A stretch of DNA of 64,000 nt from Bacteroidales bacterium H3 (GTDB taxonomy: Bacteria; Bacteroidota; Bacteroidia; Bacteroidales; Muribaculaceae). Positions 27,105 through 34,634 of the stretch are shown in pieces. Positions within the stretch are counted from its first letter, which is position 1. The number at the start of each line of letters is the position of its first letter. The stretch is taken from the NCBI GenBank assembly GCA_001701135.1, contig DAAN01000019.1:71236-135235 (forward strand), given 5' to 3'. The notes beneath the pieces were generated by a model. That model ran no database searches. It was not told the origin of the DNA and saw only the letters and a list, made by a program, of their open reading frames with translations. A program made the translations under genes and the position numbers.

Positions 27105-27983
27105 ATGAAATTCAAGAACATTCTCTCTCTGATTGCAATCGCTGCCGTAACATTGCCCGGCTTCACCTCATGCCTGGGCGACAACAAGGATGACGATCCC
27201 AACTCGCAGCACAGCATCTCATCGCTCTATATCGAACAGAGCAAAAATATGGTAGTCGCCGCTCCCGTCAGCGGTTCAGGCGAAGTGCAGACACTCCCCG
27301 GATGCCGTATTCTGCTCAGAGTGGACAACAACGACCGCACGCTGGCGATGTCGGTGGCCGATTTCCAGTATGATGCCCAGTCACGCGCCGAGGCTTTTGA
27401 CTATCCCGCTATTCCCGTCACAGTCAACAACAACGGCTTCACCGCCAACAATGCAACGTCAGTTTCCTGCCGCGGCTTATATTCCACTCTCGAGATCAGC
27501 AACTTCCACGCCGAATTCAAAACCCGCGAAAACGGCATGCAGAATCTTGTGGCCCTCAACTTTGTGGTCAACAACAAAAACCGCATAAGCATTGAGTTTG
27601 TCAACAACGAATACAAGGGCATCACATCGTCGAGCCAGCTGCAGCAGTCCTCGTCTGTCACTTTCTCCACCCGTGAACCCAACTATCTGATCACTTTCGA
27701 CCGTGCATCGAAGACTCTCACCATCACCATCGACAAGCCCATCTTCACCGCCTCATCGCCGCTCAACGGCGCCATGGTGATTGCCGGCGTGCCCTACCGA
27801 TTCACCCCCACCGGTTATGAATTTGCAATCGAAGAAGTAGTGCCCAAAATCGGAGGTCAAACCGCCGACAACATGCGCATCTCCTCGCTCACCGGCACCG
27901 GCGTCTACGGTAGCTCTCTCAACCTGAGTTTCGATTGCTACGGCATCAACTCAAGAGTCACTTTCAGCGGCAACATCTATTAA
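27105..27983 (+). CDS. Acidic-anchored lipoprotein, two copies of the unnamed domain
   Basis: 292 residues. Signal ends FTSC (lipid cysteine near 24) followed by LGDNKDDDP. The C-terminal half (about 180-292) aligns by eye with the preceding lipoprotein: YLITFDRASKTLTITI, AMVIAGVPYRFT, GYEFAIEEVVPKI, LNLSFDC, RVTFSG. The N-terminal half (about 40-165) has a diverged copy: ILLRVDNNDRTLAMSV, YPAIPVTV, NGFT, LVALNFVV, RISIEFVNN. So the protein looks like an internal duplication. 72 bases separate it from the first lipoprotein with no promoter seen. Function unknown; ligand capture for the receptor is inference. Confidence 0.82.
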   Translation: MKFKNILSLIAIAAVTLPGFTSCLGDNKDDDPNSQHSISSLYIEQSKNMVVAAPVSGSGEVQTLPGCRILLRVDNNDRTLAMSVADFQYDAQSRAEAFDYPAIPVTVNNNGFTANNATSVSCRGLYSTLEISNFHAEFKTRENGMQNLVALNFVVNNKNRISIEFVNNEYKGITSSSQLQQSSSVTFSTREPNYLITFDRASKTLTITIDKPIFTASSPLNGAMVIAGVPYRFTPTGYEFAIEEVVPKIGGQTADNMRISSLTGTGVYGSSLNLSFDCYGINSRVTFSGNIY

Positions 27984-27992
27984 TTCATTCAT

Positions 27993-28016
27993 GTGCGGCC
28001 CGGCGCCGGGCCGCAC
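27993..28016 (+). terminator. 24-bp perfect GC palindrome after the lipoprotein genes
   Basis: Half-site GTGCGGCCCGGC followed by its exact reverse complement; as RNA it folds into a stem of 10-11 GC-rich pairs. It lies 10 bases after the stop codon. The following sequence is CT-rich (TCTCCTC) rather than a T-run. Probably a terminator or mRNA 3' end stabiliser for the receptor/lipoprotein transcript. Confidence 0.65.
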
Positions 28017-28056
28017 TCTCCTCAACTGTTCATCTCCCGATCTTCCCACGCTTTTT

Positions 28057-28077
28057 AAGAGTTTGCTTAATAATAAA
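28057..28077 (+). repeat. Second copy of the AAGAGYTTGYTTAATAAT element, at the epimerase start
   Basis: Matches the left arm and loop of the 26461 hairpin at 19 of 21 positions but lacks the right arm. It ends on the A of the ATG of the epimerase gene. It may be a translation-initiation or leader element; no -7 box was found in this 93-base gap. Confidence 0.6.
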
Positions 28078-29342
28078 TGACTGTCAATCGTCGTAAAATC
28101 TGCATCGTCACCAGCACCCGCGCCGACTGGGGTCTTCTCAGCGGCGTGGCACGCACGCTCAGGGATTGCCCCGAGGTGCAGCTGCAGATTATCGCCACGA
28201 ACATGCACCTTGACCCGCGATACGGCATGACGGTCAACGAAATCATCAACGACGGATTCCACGTCGACGAACGTGTAGCCATGAACGCCCGATCCGATTC
28301 GCCCCTCGACACCGCCCTGGCATCAGGCCGATGCCTCCAGGGGGTGGCGAGGGCGCTCGGAAGGCTAAAGCCACACATTCTGGTGATTCTCGGCGACCGA
28401 TACGAGATGCTTGCCGTGGCTACCGCCGCCACCATCATGCATGTGCCGATCGCACATATCGCCGGCGGCGAGATTTCGGAGGGTGCTTTCGACGACAACA
28501 TCCGACACGCCCTCACCAAGCTTTCAAACATCCATTTCACTGCCACCGAAGCCTACCGCAACCGCGTGATTTCGATGGGAGAGAACCCAAAAAATGTGTG
28601 GAACACCGGCGCCCTCGGCGTCAACAACATCGTCACCGAGAAAACCCTCACCAAAGCCCAGCTTGAGGATTTTTTAGGTATCGAGATCAACAGCCAGACT
28701 CTGCTTGTGACCCTCCACCCGGCCACGCTCGACCCGGCTCCGGTGGAGGAGCGATGCGGCGCGTTGCTCGAGGCACTCGATTCCTTCCCCGCGTCAAACA
28801 TCATCTTCACATATCCCAACAACGACCCCCGCAGTCAGGTGATCATCTCCATGATCGAAGATTACGGGCGCCGCAATCCGGCCCGCTGCGCCGTGGTGCC
28901 ATCGCTTGGCCGCCGGCGCTACATCTCGGCGCTTCATTTCGTAGCCGCCGTAGTCGGCAACTCGTCAAGCGGTATCGTGGAGGTGCCGTCGATCAAGATT
29001 CCCACCGTCGACATCGGCATCAGGCAGCAGGGACGCATCGCCGCCTCGTCGGTTATCCATTGCGAACCCGATGTCGATTCGATCCACTCCGCCATCTCAT
29101 TCGCTCTTTCTCCCGTGGGGAAGCGGATGGCACTCGACACCGTCAACCCCTACGCCAAGCCCGACACCATCGACCGCATCACCGAACGCCTGATCAACAT
29201 TCCGTTGGAAACTATCGCCACCAAGCGCTTTGTCGACCCCTACCCCATTCTGAACGTTCCTACCTTCATTCCCGACAACGGCGAGAACAATCCGGGAGAT
29301 GGCGACGACCGCAATTTCAGGCCTTCGGACTACAAACTTTAA
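28077..29342 (+). CDS. UDP-GlcNAc-type hydrolysing 2-epimerase (NeuC/LegG-like)
   Basis: 421 residues of the hydrolysing UDP-sugar 2-epimerase family. Visible motifs: CIVTSTRADWGLL near the start, ILGDRYEMLA near 105, HIAGGEISEGAFDDNIRHALTKLS (key part GGEISEGAFDD), TLHPATLD and GNSSSGIVEVP. In sialic and legionaminic acid pathways this enzyme releases UDP and inverts C2 to give an N-acyl-hexosamine. The C-terminal 30 residues (after FVDPYPI) are polar and unusual. A NeuA-like gene follows 13 bases later. Whether the sugar is sialic, legionaminic or another cannot be decided from sequence alone. Confidence 0.9.
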   Translation: MTVNRRKICIVTSTRADWGLLSGVARTLRDCPEVQLQIIATNMHLDPRYGMTVNEIINDGFHVDERVAMNARSDSPLDTALASGRCLQGVARALGRLKPHILVILGDRYEMLAVATAATIMHVPIAHIAGGEISEGAFDDNIRHALTKLSNIHFTATEAYRNRVISMGENPKNVWNTGALGVNNIVTEKTLTKAQLEDFLGIEINSQTLLVTLHPATLDPAPVEERCGALLEALDSFPASNIIFTYPNNDPRSQVIISMIEDYGRRNPARCAVVPSLGRRRYISALHFVAAVVGNSSSGIVEVPSIKIPTVDIGIRQQGRIAASSVIHCEPDVDSIHSAISFALSPVGKRMALDTVNPYAKPDTIDRITERLINIPLETIATKRFVDPYPILNVPTFIPDNGENNPGDGDDRNFRPSDYKL

Positions 29343-29355
29343 CGCGTGGTTCATT

Positions 29356-30066
29356 ATGAAACCCATCTTCGTGATTCCCGCCCGCGGCGGCAGCAAGGGT
29401 ATTCCCCACAAAAATATCGCAGACCTTGCAGGTCGTCCGCTGATTGCCTACACCATCGACGCTGCCCGGCAGGCGCTCGCTGCCATCTGTACGGATGACG
29501 CCGGCAAACGAATAATCCTTTCTACCGATGATGCCGAAATCGCCGCATGCGCCGAAGCCGAAGGGCTTAAGGTGCCTTTTATGCGACCGGCCCGTCTCTC
29601 GACCGACACCGCCGGCTCACGCGAGGTAATACTCCACGCAATGGACTACGCCGACGCAGCGGGTATCGCCTACGACTGCGTGGTGCTTCTGCAACCCACC
29701 TCACCTTTCCGCACAGGTTCGCACATCGTCGAGGCCATGCGGCTCTACGACCCTGACAGCACTGACATGGTGGTTTCAGTCAAGGAAGCCACATCCAATC
29801 CTTATTACAACTGTTTCGAGACCGACCCCGCAACCGGCTACCTCCACATTTCGAAAGGCGACGGGCTCTACACCCGCCGTCAGGATGTTCCTCCCGCGTG
29901 GGAATACAATGGCGCTATCTATCTGATCAATCCGGCGTCGCTCCGGGCAATGCCCATGGGCGCTTTCCCCCGCCGCATCCCATTCCCTATGCCGGCCGAA
30001 GCGTCGCTCGACATCGACACGCCCCTCGACCTCGCCATTGCCCGTTCGCTCATGGCGGCAAGATAA
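29356..30066 (+). CDS. CMP-nonulosonate (acylneuraminate) cytidylyltransferase-like
   Basis: 236 residues from the ATG at 29356 (MKPIFVIPARGGSKGIPHKN). The N-terminal IPARGGSKGIPHKNI is the CTP-binding signature of CMP-sugar synthetases; LLQPTSPFRTG follows near residue 113, and DIDTPLDLAIA near the end. It activates a nonulosonic acid with CTP. An upstream in-frame ATG at 29299 lies inside the epimerase and is rejected. The partner synthase (NeuB/LegI) is not in the window. Confidence 0.9.
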   Translation: MKPIFVIPARGGSKGIPHKNIADLAGRPLIAYTIDAARQALAAICTDDAGKRIILSTDDAEIAACAEAEGLKVPFMRPARLSTDTAGSREVILHAMDYADAAGIAYDCVVLLQPTSPFRTGSHIVEAMRLYDPDSTDMVVSVKEATSNPYYNCFETDPATGYLHISKGDGLYTRRQDVPPAWEYNGAIYLINPASLRAMPMGAFPRRIPFPMPAEASLDIDTPLDLAIARSLMAAR

Positions 30067-30141
30067 TTACCCCCCTGCAAGTGTAAAATCCGGCTCACGC
30101 AGGGTAATAAATGGGGACAACGCCCTACGGTAGCTTTCAAA

Positions 30142-30163
30142 GCCCGTGAGGGCAACTTTTTTT
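30142..30163 (+). terminator. Weak intrinsic terminator after the cytidylyltransferase
   Basis: Short GCCC-GTGA-GGGC stem followed by AAC and seven T. The stem is only four pairs, so efficiency is uncertain. A near-consensus -7 box (TAATTTTA, 30167-30174) follows and may start the LRR gene. Confidence 0.45.
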
Positions 30164-30201
30164 ATGTAATTTTACGGCCCATTCATCTCACATAATATTA
30201 T

Positions 30202-31461
30202 ATGGACCGCATCTTTACTCAACTACACCTTGCAAAAATCGCAAAACATTCGCTTCCTATGATGCTCGCAGCAGCAGCCACATTTAATTGTAATGCTGCC
30301 ATCGTCGACCACTGGGGAATGAATTTCGAAACAAACACCACTCGCAAAACGGCAACCTTTACCGGCTTGATCAACCGCACACGTCCCCAATGGGCCGAAG
30401 CGGTGAACATCCCCGCAACTTTCTCCGACAATGGTGTCACCTACACCGTCACGGCCATCGGCCAGACTGCGCTCGCACGCCTAGAAACAAAATCGGTGAC
30501 AATCCCCTCTACCGTTACCGAAATCGGCACCTCGGCTTTCTACCTCTGCACCATCAAGGAAATCACCCTTCCCGAAGGGCTGAAACGCATCCAGAAACAG
30601 GCTTTTATGGAATCGAATATCGAAAGCATCTCGATTCCGTCGTCAGTCACTTATATCGGTGACGCGGCATTCGCCAACAAAACTCTTACTTCGGTGACAT
30701 TCGCAACCTGCGAAAGCAGCCTGATACTCGGCCAAAGCGTCTTCGAAAGTTGTCACCGCCTGCAGGAAGCCATACTCCCCGAAGGTCTTACATCTATAGG
30801 CAAGAAGTGCTTCAGAGACTGCGGCATACGCAAACTTTCCATTCCGTCAACCCTGACATCTATCCCTACGGATGCATTCATACTCTGTTCGCAACTCACC
30901 GAGGTGCAATTCACGCCCGGAGCGCTCGGCCTCATAGGCAATTCTGCATTCTCCAACACCGCCATAGAGAATATTGAATTGCCTGAGGGGCTATACAGCA
31001 TCGGATTCCGGGCATTTGACTGCGCGTATGCACTCGAAACCGTCAAGCTCCCCGCATCGGTCAACACCATCAGCGAACGTAGCTTCGAGCGTTGCGACAA
31101 TATCAGGGAAATCACAATCCTCAACCCGGAGACTCCCACCGTTAACGAAAACTCGTTCACGGAAGCCACATTCAACAACGCCACACTCTTTGTGCCCGAC
31201 GCCGCAGTGGAAACCTACCGCAACGCCGACGTATGGAAACTCTTCAAAACCATCCGTCCCCTCAGCAGCAGCGGCATCCACGACATCATCTCCGACCGGC
31301 CTGCCGAAGACACTCTCCCCAACAGTTCCAGCGCTGCCAACGCCTTACCCGAAGAGATTTACACCCTCTCCGGCATGCGTGTCAACCCCACCGCCACCCT
31401 CCCCGCCGGTGTCTACATCGTCCGCCGCGGCACCACCGCCACCAAAACCGTAATCCGCTAA
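30202..31461 (+). CDS. BspA-like leucine-rich-repeat surface protein with C-terminal sorting-like domain
   Basis: 419 residues. A signal-like segment (HSLPMMLAAAATFNCNAA) ends near residue 34. Residues about 75-345 contain some ten LRR_5/BspA-type repeats of the pattern IP-SVT-IG--AF--C--L--I-LP. A closing ATLFVPDAAVETYRN unit is typical of these proteins. The last 45 residues (IYTLSGMRV, LPAGVYIVRRG, TKTVIR) resemble type IX secretion C-terminal domains. Probably surface exposed or secreted; BspA relatives bind host matrix or other cells (family knowledge). No clear operon link. Confidence 0.86.
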   Translation: MDRIFTQLHLAKIAKHSLPMMLAAAATFNCNAAIVDHWGMNFETNTTRKTATFTGLINRTRPQWAEAVNIPATFSDNGVTYTVTAIGQTALARLETKSVTIPSTVTEIGTSAFYLCTIKEITLPEGLKRIQKQAFMESNIESISIPSSVTYIGDAAFANKTLTSVTFATCESSLILGQSVFESCHRLQEAILPEGLTSIGKKCFRDCGIRKLSIPSTLTSIPTDAFILCSQLTEVQFTPGALGLIGNSAFSNTAIENIELPEGLYSIGFRAFDCAYALETVKLPASVNTISERSFERCDNIREITILNPETPTVNENSFTEATFNNATLFVPDAAVETYRNADVWKLFKTIRPLSSSGIHDIISDRPAEDTLPNSSSAANALPEEIYTLSGMRVNPTATLPAGVYIVRRGTTATKTVIR

Positions 31462-31504
31462 CACCCGACACCGGCAGAAACGTCATAACCCGACATTTCT
31501 AATT

Positions 31505-31690
31505 ATGCGCAAAACAATTGGCATAACATTAATAATTGTGGGATTACTCATTCCCGCAATAACAATTTTATTCAAATTGTTCGATTTAAAAATTGCCGAA
31601 TATCCTGTATTAGGCTGGCCGGGCGTGATAGGTTCGGCAATCTTCACAACGGGCGTAATTGTATATCGAAAAGGAATAAGATTCCCTTAA
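31505..31690 (+). CDS. Small two-helix membrane protein, unknown function
   Basis: 61 residues: MRKTIGITLIIVGLLIPAI forms one helix and GWPGVIGSAIFTTGVIVY another, with basic ends (YRKGIRFP). It starts 43 bases after the LRR gene. Its DNA is clearly richer in A/T than its neighbours, which may reflect transfer or relaxed selection. I do not recognise a family. The clear membrane pattern makes it more likely real than chance. Confidence 0.6.
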   Translation: MRKTIGITLIIVGLLIPAITILFKLFDLKIAEYPVLGWPGVIGSAIFTTGVIVYRKGIRFP

Positions 31691-31739
31691 TCCCACACAA
31701 CACTCCCAAACAACCAAGCAAGCGCTCCCTCGCGCACTA

Positions 31740-31758
31740 TTACATCTGTCAGATGTAA
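31740..31758. promoter_or_regulatory. Small inverted repeat
   Basis: TTACATCT, GTC, AGATGTAA: an 8-bp perfect stem in the 31691-31940 spacer. Could be an operator or part of a 3' end structure. Confidence 0.4.
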
Positions 31759-31768
31759 CATTTAACAT

Positions 31769-31807
31769 ACACTGAAATACGCTTTACCGGTGCATTTCAG
31801 TGTTTTT
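31769..31807 (+). terminator. Intrinsic terminator after the small membrane protein gene
   Basis: ACACTGAAAT (31769-31778) pairs with ATTTCAGTGT (31794-31803), followed by TTTT. A good 10-bp stem with a T tail. Confidence 0.75.
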
Positions 31808-31850
31808 CTTAAATGGCGGATTGAGGTCAGAGATTTTTTTGAGGGAAAAA

Positions 31851-31882
31851 TGTGGTGGATTGCGCGGAAAGTGTTAATTTTG
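31851..31882 (+). promoter_or_regulatory. Promoter of the nucleotidyltransferase-obgE-ssb-OPT-MATE transcript
   Basis: TGTG (near TTTG) at 31851, 20-base spacer, perfect TAATTTTG at 31875-31882. The start codon follows at 31941. Confidence 0.72.
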
Positions 31883-31940
31883 TTGCATAATGCGGAGTGT
31901 GCGCCCAACCGACCGGGCGACACTGCGCAGACCAGCCACT

Positions 31941-32996
31941 ATGAAACCCGATTCACCGCATATCATTTCCGACTCGGCGACCTTGATGGAAGCCCTGCGC
32001 CGGCTCAACAGTCTCACCGATGGCGTGATGACGCTCATAGCCACCGACGGTCAGGGACGTGTCACCGGCACTCTCACCGACGGCGACATACGCCGCGCGC
32101 TGCTCGCAGGCGCTCCCCTCGAATCCCCCGTCAGCCGCGCCGCCCGTCACGACTTCACCTCGGTAACGGAAAAATCGCCCGTTGAGGAGATTCGCGACGC
32201 GCGTCGCAAGGGTATCCGGCTCCTTCCCGTGGTCGATGCCCTGGGCTGCCTCACCGACACCCTCGACCTCACACGCGTAGAGACCCGTCTGCCCCTCTCT
32301 GCTATCCTCATGGCCGGCGGCAAAGGGGAAAGGCTGCGCCCCCTCACCCTCACCACTCCCAAGCCGTTGCTCGAAATCGACGGCATGCCGATCATCGACT
32401 ACAACATCCGCAACCTCGCCCGCGCAGGCATCACCGACGTCACCGTCACCACCCGCTATCTGGCCGAGCAGGTTGCCGCCCATTTCGCCACGCCCCGTTT
32501 CGGCATCAGCGTGAAATGCGTGGAGGAAACAGCCCCGCTCGGCACCATCGGCGCCGCCTCGCTGGTGGATCATCCCGCCGGAGGTCACACCCTGGTGATG
32601 AATTCCGACCTGCTCACAACTCTTTCGCTCGAAGAAATGTTTATCTTCCATAAAGCGGAGCAAGCCGACGTCACCGTGGCCGCCATCCCCTACTCGGTGT
32701 CGGTGCCTTATGCCATCCTCGCCACCGAGGGGCACCGGATAACAGCTCTGGAGGAGAAACCCACATATTCATATTACGCCAACGCGGGCATCTACATCTT
32801 CTCCAACCGGCTCCTCTCCACCATGAGCCGCGGCGAGCATCTCGACGCCCCCGAGCTGGTGGAACGCTGCATAGCCGACGGAGGCAAAGCGGTCTGCTTC
32901 CCTATCAACGGCACATGGATCGACATCGGCTCGCCCGCCGACTTCGCTCATGCCAAAGAACTGCTGCGCCATCACCGCGCACTAAAACAACTCTGA
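31941..32996 (+). CDS. CBS-domain NDP-sugar nucleotidyltransferase (PtmE-like)
   Basis: 351 residues from the ATG at 31941. An N-terminal pair of CBS-type regions (about 5-115; [15 protein letters not shown] and [13 protein letters not shown]) is fused to a nucleotidyltransferase with the signature [20 protein letters not shown] near 123-142 (key GGxGxRLxPLT). This architecture matches PtmE, which makes GDP-glucosamine at the start of the legionaminic acid pathway (family knowledge). That fits the NeuC/LegG- and NeuA-like genes 2-4 kb upstream. The upstream in-frame ATG at 31890 gives 17 residues with no match. obgE follows 13 bases later. Confidence 0.85.
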   Translation: MKPDSPHIISDSATLMEALRRLNSLTDGVMTLIATDGQGRVTGTLTDGDIRRALLAGAPLESPVSRAARHDFTSVTEKSPVEEIRDARRKGIRLLPVVDALGCLTDTLDLTRVETRLPLSAILMAGGKGERLRPLTLTTPKPLLEIDGMPIIDYNIRNLARAGITDVTVTTRYLAEQVAAHFATPRFGISVKCVEETAPLGTIGAASLVDHPAGGHTLVMNSDLLTTLSLEEMFIFHKAEQADVTVAAIPYSVSVPYAILATEGHRITALEEKPTYSYYANAGIYIFSNRLLSTMSRGEHLDAPELVERCIADGGKAVCFPINGTWIDIGSPADFAHAKELLRHHRALKQL

Positions 32997-33009
32997 AAAC
33001 CACCCGATT

Positions 33010-34245
33010 ATGGCCGAAAGCAACTTTATAGACTATGTAAAAATCCTCTGCCGCAGCGGCCGGGGAGGCGCCGGCTCGCGCCACTTCCACCGTGCCAAAT
33101 ATGTCCCCAAAGGGGGACCCGACGGCGGCGACGGCGGCCGTGGAGGTCATGTGATTCTCCGCGGCAACCGCAACATGTGGACCCTGCTCCCGCTGAAATA
33201 CCGCCGCCATGTGTTTGCCGGCAACGGCGGCAGCGGTTCGGCCGGCCGCAGTTTCGGCAAGGATGGCGAGGATCAGATCATCGAGGTGCCCTGCGGCACC
33301 GTGGTCTTCGACGCCGACACCGGCGAATTTCTCTGCGAGGTCACCGACGACGGCCAGGAGGTAAAGCTGCTGCGCGGCGGTCGCGGCGGTCTGGGCAACT
33401 GGCACTTCAAATCAGCCACCAACCGCACTCCCCGCTATGCCCAGCCCGGCGAACCGGCCATAGAGAAATCAATCATCCTCGAGCTTAAACTGCTGGCCGA
33501 CGTAGGTCTCGTGGGGTTCCCCAACGCAGGCAAATCCACACTGCTGTCGGCAGTTTCGGCCGCCCGCCCCAAAATCGCGGATTACCCCTTCACCACCATG
33601 GAGCCGCAGCTCGGCATCGTGGAGTATCGCGGCAACCGCTCCTTTGTCATGGCCGACATTCCGGGCATCATCGAAGGTGCCAGCGAAGGCAAAGGTCTGG
33701 GGCTGAGGTTCCTGCGTCATATCGAACGTAACGCCGTGCTCCTGTTCATGGTTCCGGCCGACGCCATCGACATCACCCGCGAATACAACATCCTGCTCGA
33801 AGAACTGCGCCGGTTCAACCCTCAGCTGGTCGACAAACAGCGCGTGCTCGCCATCTCCAAGAGCGACATGCTCGACCAGGAGCTGAAAGACGCCATCGAA
33901 CCTACCCTCCCCGCCGACATCCCTCATGTGTTCATATCCTCCGTCACCGGCGAAGGTATCACCCAACTTAAAGATATGCTCTGGCGCGCTATCAACGACA
34001 GCGCCAACCTCATCGAGGCCATTCCCATCACCCATCGCCCGCTCGACGGCAACCATCGCGTGTCGGAGGAAGATGACTTCATATTCTCACCCCACCACGA
34101 CACCGACGACGAAGATGGAGATGCACCCGACGCCGGCGGCCATATGGTCGACGACTGGGAATATGACGATGAAGACCCTGAGGATGAATTCCCCGAAGAT
34201 TACGCCGACGATCTCGACCCCGACGGAGAATACCCCCTTATTTAA
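33010..34245 (+). CDS. obgE: GTPase Obg/CgtA
   Basis: Ribosome-associated GTPase, 411 residues. The glycine-rich Obg domain spans about 1-160 ([12 protein letters not shown]), the G domain begins with GFPNAGKST near 168-176, then [12 protein letters not shown] and [16 protein letters not shown]. The C-terminal 70 residues are strongly acidic (DDED, EEDEFPED-like runs). The stop lies within the first unit of a 19-bp tandem duplication shared with the start of ssb. Confidence 0.97.
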   Translation: MAESNFIDYVKILCRSGRGGAGSRHFHRAKYVPKGGPDGGDGGRGGHVILRGNRNMWTLLPLKYRRHVFAGNGGSGSAGRSFGKDGEDQIIEVPCGTVVFDADTGEFLCEVTDDGQEVKLLRGGRGGLGNWHFKSATNRTPRYAQPGEPAIEKSIILELKLLADVGLVGFPNAGKSTLLSAVSAARPKIADYPFTTMEPQLGIVEYRGNRSFVMADIPGIIEGASEGKGLGLRFLRHIERNAVLLFMVPADAIDITREYNILLEELRRFNPQLVDKQRVLAISKSDMLDQELKDAIEPTLPADIPHVFISSVTGEGITQLKDMLWRAINDSANLIEAIPITHRPLDGNHRVSEEDDFIFSPHHDTDDEDGDAPDAGGHMVDDWEYDDEDPEDEFPEDYADDLDPDGEYPLI

Positions 34246-34277
34246 ACCAATCATGTCGATTTAAACCAATCATGTCG
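34240..34277 (+). repeat. 19-bp tandem duplication across the obgE stop and ssb start
   Basis: ATTTAAACCAATCATGTCG occurs twice without gap (34240-34258 and 34259-34277). The first copy provides the obgE stop and an ATG that opens a three-codon ORF (ATG TCG ATT TAA, 34253-34264); the second provides the ssb ATG. Confidence 0.95.
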
Positions 34278-34616
34278 GTAAACAGAGTCATACTTGTGGG
34301 CAATGTGGGCAAGAATCCCGAAATCAGATATATAGGCGACCGTCCCTGCGCCACATTCTCGCTGGCCACCACCGAGCGCGCTTACCGCTCGGCAGCCGGC
34401 ACCGATGTGCCCGAACGGACGGAGTGGCACAACATCGTGATGTGGGACCGCAACGCCGAAGCTGCCGAAAGGTATATCACCAAAGGCACCAAACTTTATA
34501 TCGAAGGGAAGCTGCGCACACGCGACTGGCAGGACCGCAACGCCATAGCGCGGCGGACCACCGAAATCTACGTCGACACCTTCGACATCCTCTCCCGTCC
34601 CACCTCAACCGAATAA
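34272..34616 (+). CDS. ssb: Single-stranded DNA-binding protein, short form without acidic tip
   Basis: 114 residues forming one OB-fold: MSVNRVILVGNVGKNPEIRY, TERAYRS, TEWHNIVMWDRNAEAAERYITKG (key WHNIV-W), LYIEGKLRTRDWQD, RTTEIYVDTFDIL. Bacterial SSB normally continues with a flexible tail ending in an acidic DDDLPF/DDDIPF tip that recruits repair proteins; this one ends at LSRPTSTE. It may be a secondary SSB, with the main gene elsewhere. The start is at the second ATG of a tandem duplication. Confidence 0.93.
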   Translation: MSVNRVILVGNVGKNPEIRYIGDRPCATFSLATTERAYRSAAGTDVPERTEWHNIVMWDRNAEAAERYITKGTKLYIEGKLRTRDWQDRNAIARRTTEIYVDTFDILSRPTSTE

Positions 34617-34634
34617 CCATCCCTCACTTTTCCA

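Noticed and set aside
24210..27983. SusC/SusD polysaccharide utilisation locus
   Set aside because: The receptor is too short and lacks the N-terminal extra domain; the lipoproteins do not resemble SusD, and no glycoside hydrolases are next to them.
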